A stretch of 64,000 bases of DNA, taken from Gammaproteobacteria bacterium 42_54_T18. GTDB taxonomy: Bacteria; Pseudomonadota; Gammaproteobacteria; Pseudomonadales; Ketobacteraceae. Shown here piece after piece: positions 63,569 to 64,000 of this stretch. Where the stretch lies: the NCBI GenBank assembly GCA_002163245.1, contig MAAL01000082.1:1630-65629 (forward strand), given 5' to 3'. Position 1 is the first letter of the stretch. Every line of letters begins with the position of its first letter. Position numbers and translations under genes: made by a program. Under the pieces are notes generated by a model. It saw only the letters and a list, made by a program, of their open reading frames with translations, ran no database searches and was not told the origin of the DNA.

Positions 63569-64000
63569 TAAGATTGCTCACCGTATTTTTCATCAACCCA
63601 ACCAGGGTGTTTGATCAAAATGCGAAGGTCTTTGTAGACCCAAACATCTTTTATCATGGAGAATAGCTCGTCTAAATTTAATCGCAATGGGTTAAGCGTT
63701 TCTGGTTGTCGAGAGGTTAATCCATATTTGATTTTTCCTGCTTCTTCGCTAGATTTGAAAGTGCCAAATATTCTATCCCAAATAATTAATGTACCACCAA
63801 AGTTGGTGTCAATCTGATCGGGATTGCTGCCGTGGTGTGTGCGGTGGTGTAATGGAGTGTTAAAGAAAAAATCAAAACCTTTAATACGTTGAGTTAACTC
63901 TGTATGTAAAAAGAATTGATACGCTAAGTTTGTTTCAATGGCAATAATTGCCCATGTCTTATCAAAACCAACGATTGCTAATGGAACCCACCATAATACC
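63569..64000 (-). CDS. Sterol desaturase/fatty acid hydroxylase family protein, partial
   Basis: The final 143 codons of a gene whose start lies beyond the window. Read from the end: a hydrophobic start (VPLAIVGFDKTWAIIAIETNLAYQFFLHTEL), then FNTPLHHRTHHGSNPDQIDTNFGGTLIIWDRIFGTF. HTEL and HHRTHH are His-box motifs of the membrane-bound diiron fatty acid hydroxylase/sterol desaturase superfamily. The C-terminus is soluble, ending DEKYGEQS before TAA at 63571-63569. The frame is open to the window edge. Confidence 0.85.

Overview
The window reads as chromosomal DNA of a free-living, probably marine gammaproteobacterium of moderate to low GC. The marker genes fit this: Rep helicase, cmoA-cmoB, comM/yifB, ubiK, glnK-amtB, a cytochrome c5-like protein, YlqF and a Wza/Wzz exopolysaccharide locus. 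From memory, rep, cycB, comM, ubiK, glnK and amtB also lie close together in Pseudomonas aeruginosa. The backbone from about 27.4 to 62.7 kb may therefore be an ancestral neighbourhood expanded by accessory operons. No rRNA, tRNA or CRISPR array was seen.

Layout. (1) 0-6.5 kb, minus strand: a filamentous-haemagglutinin/CdiA-like locus split into two separately exported proteins. One carries the two-partner-secretion (TPS) domain. The other carries haemagglutinin repeats, a DUF637-like region, a pretoxin region and a variable C-terminus. A four-helix membrane protein overlaps the end of the second gene by 4 bp and is a candidate immunity protein. (2) 6.9-10.06 kb: a Tn3-family transposase broken by one extra G exactly at the codon for the expected catalytic Glu, with a possible right terminal repeat. 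(3) 10.1-27.1 kb: an exopolysaccharide locus. It has flanking acyltransferase, deacetylase and GNAT genes, and a 13-kb plus-strand operon: initiating phosphoglycosyltransferase, BY-kinase-like ATPase, Wza, Wzz, GT4, Wzy, two GT2, deacetylase, Wzx and an exported glycosidase-like protein. A consensus CRP/Vfr site lies 60 bp upstream. (4) 27.4-35 kb: YlqF, a possible small minus-strand RNA, cytochrome c5-like, a collagen-like coiled-coil protein, two TorF-family porins and Rep. The first porin has sigma-54 and NtrC sites. (5) 35-43 kb: SDR, a nested palindrome, an acyl-CoA dehydrogenase/APH-kinase/DUF6285 operon, cmoAB, an isoprenylcysteine methyltransferase-like protein and a NYN protein. (6) 43-51.7 kb: lipid or hydrophobic-compound metabolism. 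This covers DTW, an MpaB-type oxygenase facing a TetR gene across a perfect operator, a second TetR facing a Baeyer-Villiger-type monooxygenase/SDR/hydrolase/SDR operon, and a reductase. (7) 51.9-64 kb: a diheme peroxidase fused to an EEP nuclease domain with a GlyGly-CTERM-like tail, a PLP enzyme, an atypical MiaA, ComM, AraC, a GH43 lipoprotein, UbiK, NtrC/sigma-54-driven glnK-amtB, ten copies of a 13-bp repeat, a DUF4124 protein and a truncated sterol-desaturase-family gene.

How it works together. The surface-polymer operon should assemble and export a modified polysaccharide under cAMP-CRP-type control. The first TorF-like porin and glnK-amtB carry matching NtrC/sigma-54 architecture, which suggests one nitrogen-limitation regulon for outer- and inner-membrane nitrogen uptake. 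The two TetR/operator units look like substrate-inducible oxidation modules. The best candidate for an undescribed system is the split CDI-like locus with its unrecognised C-terminal domain and overlapping membrane protein. The peroxidase-nuclease fusion and the nested palindrome at 36.1 kb come next.
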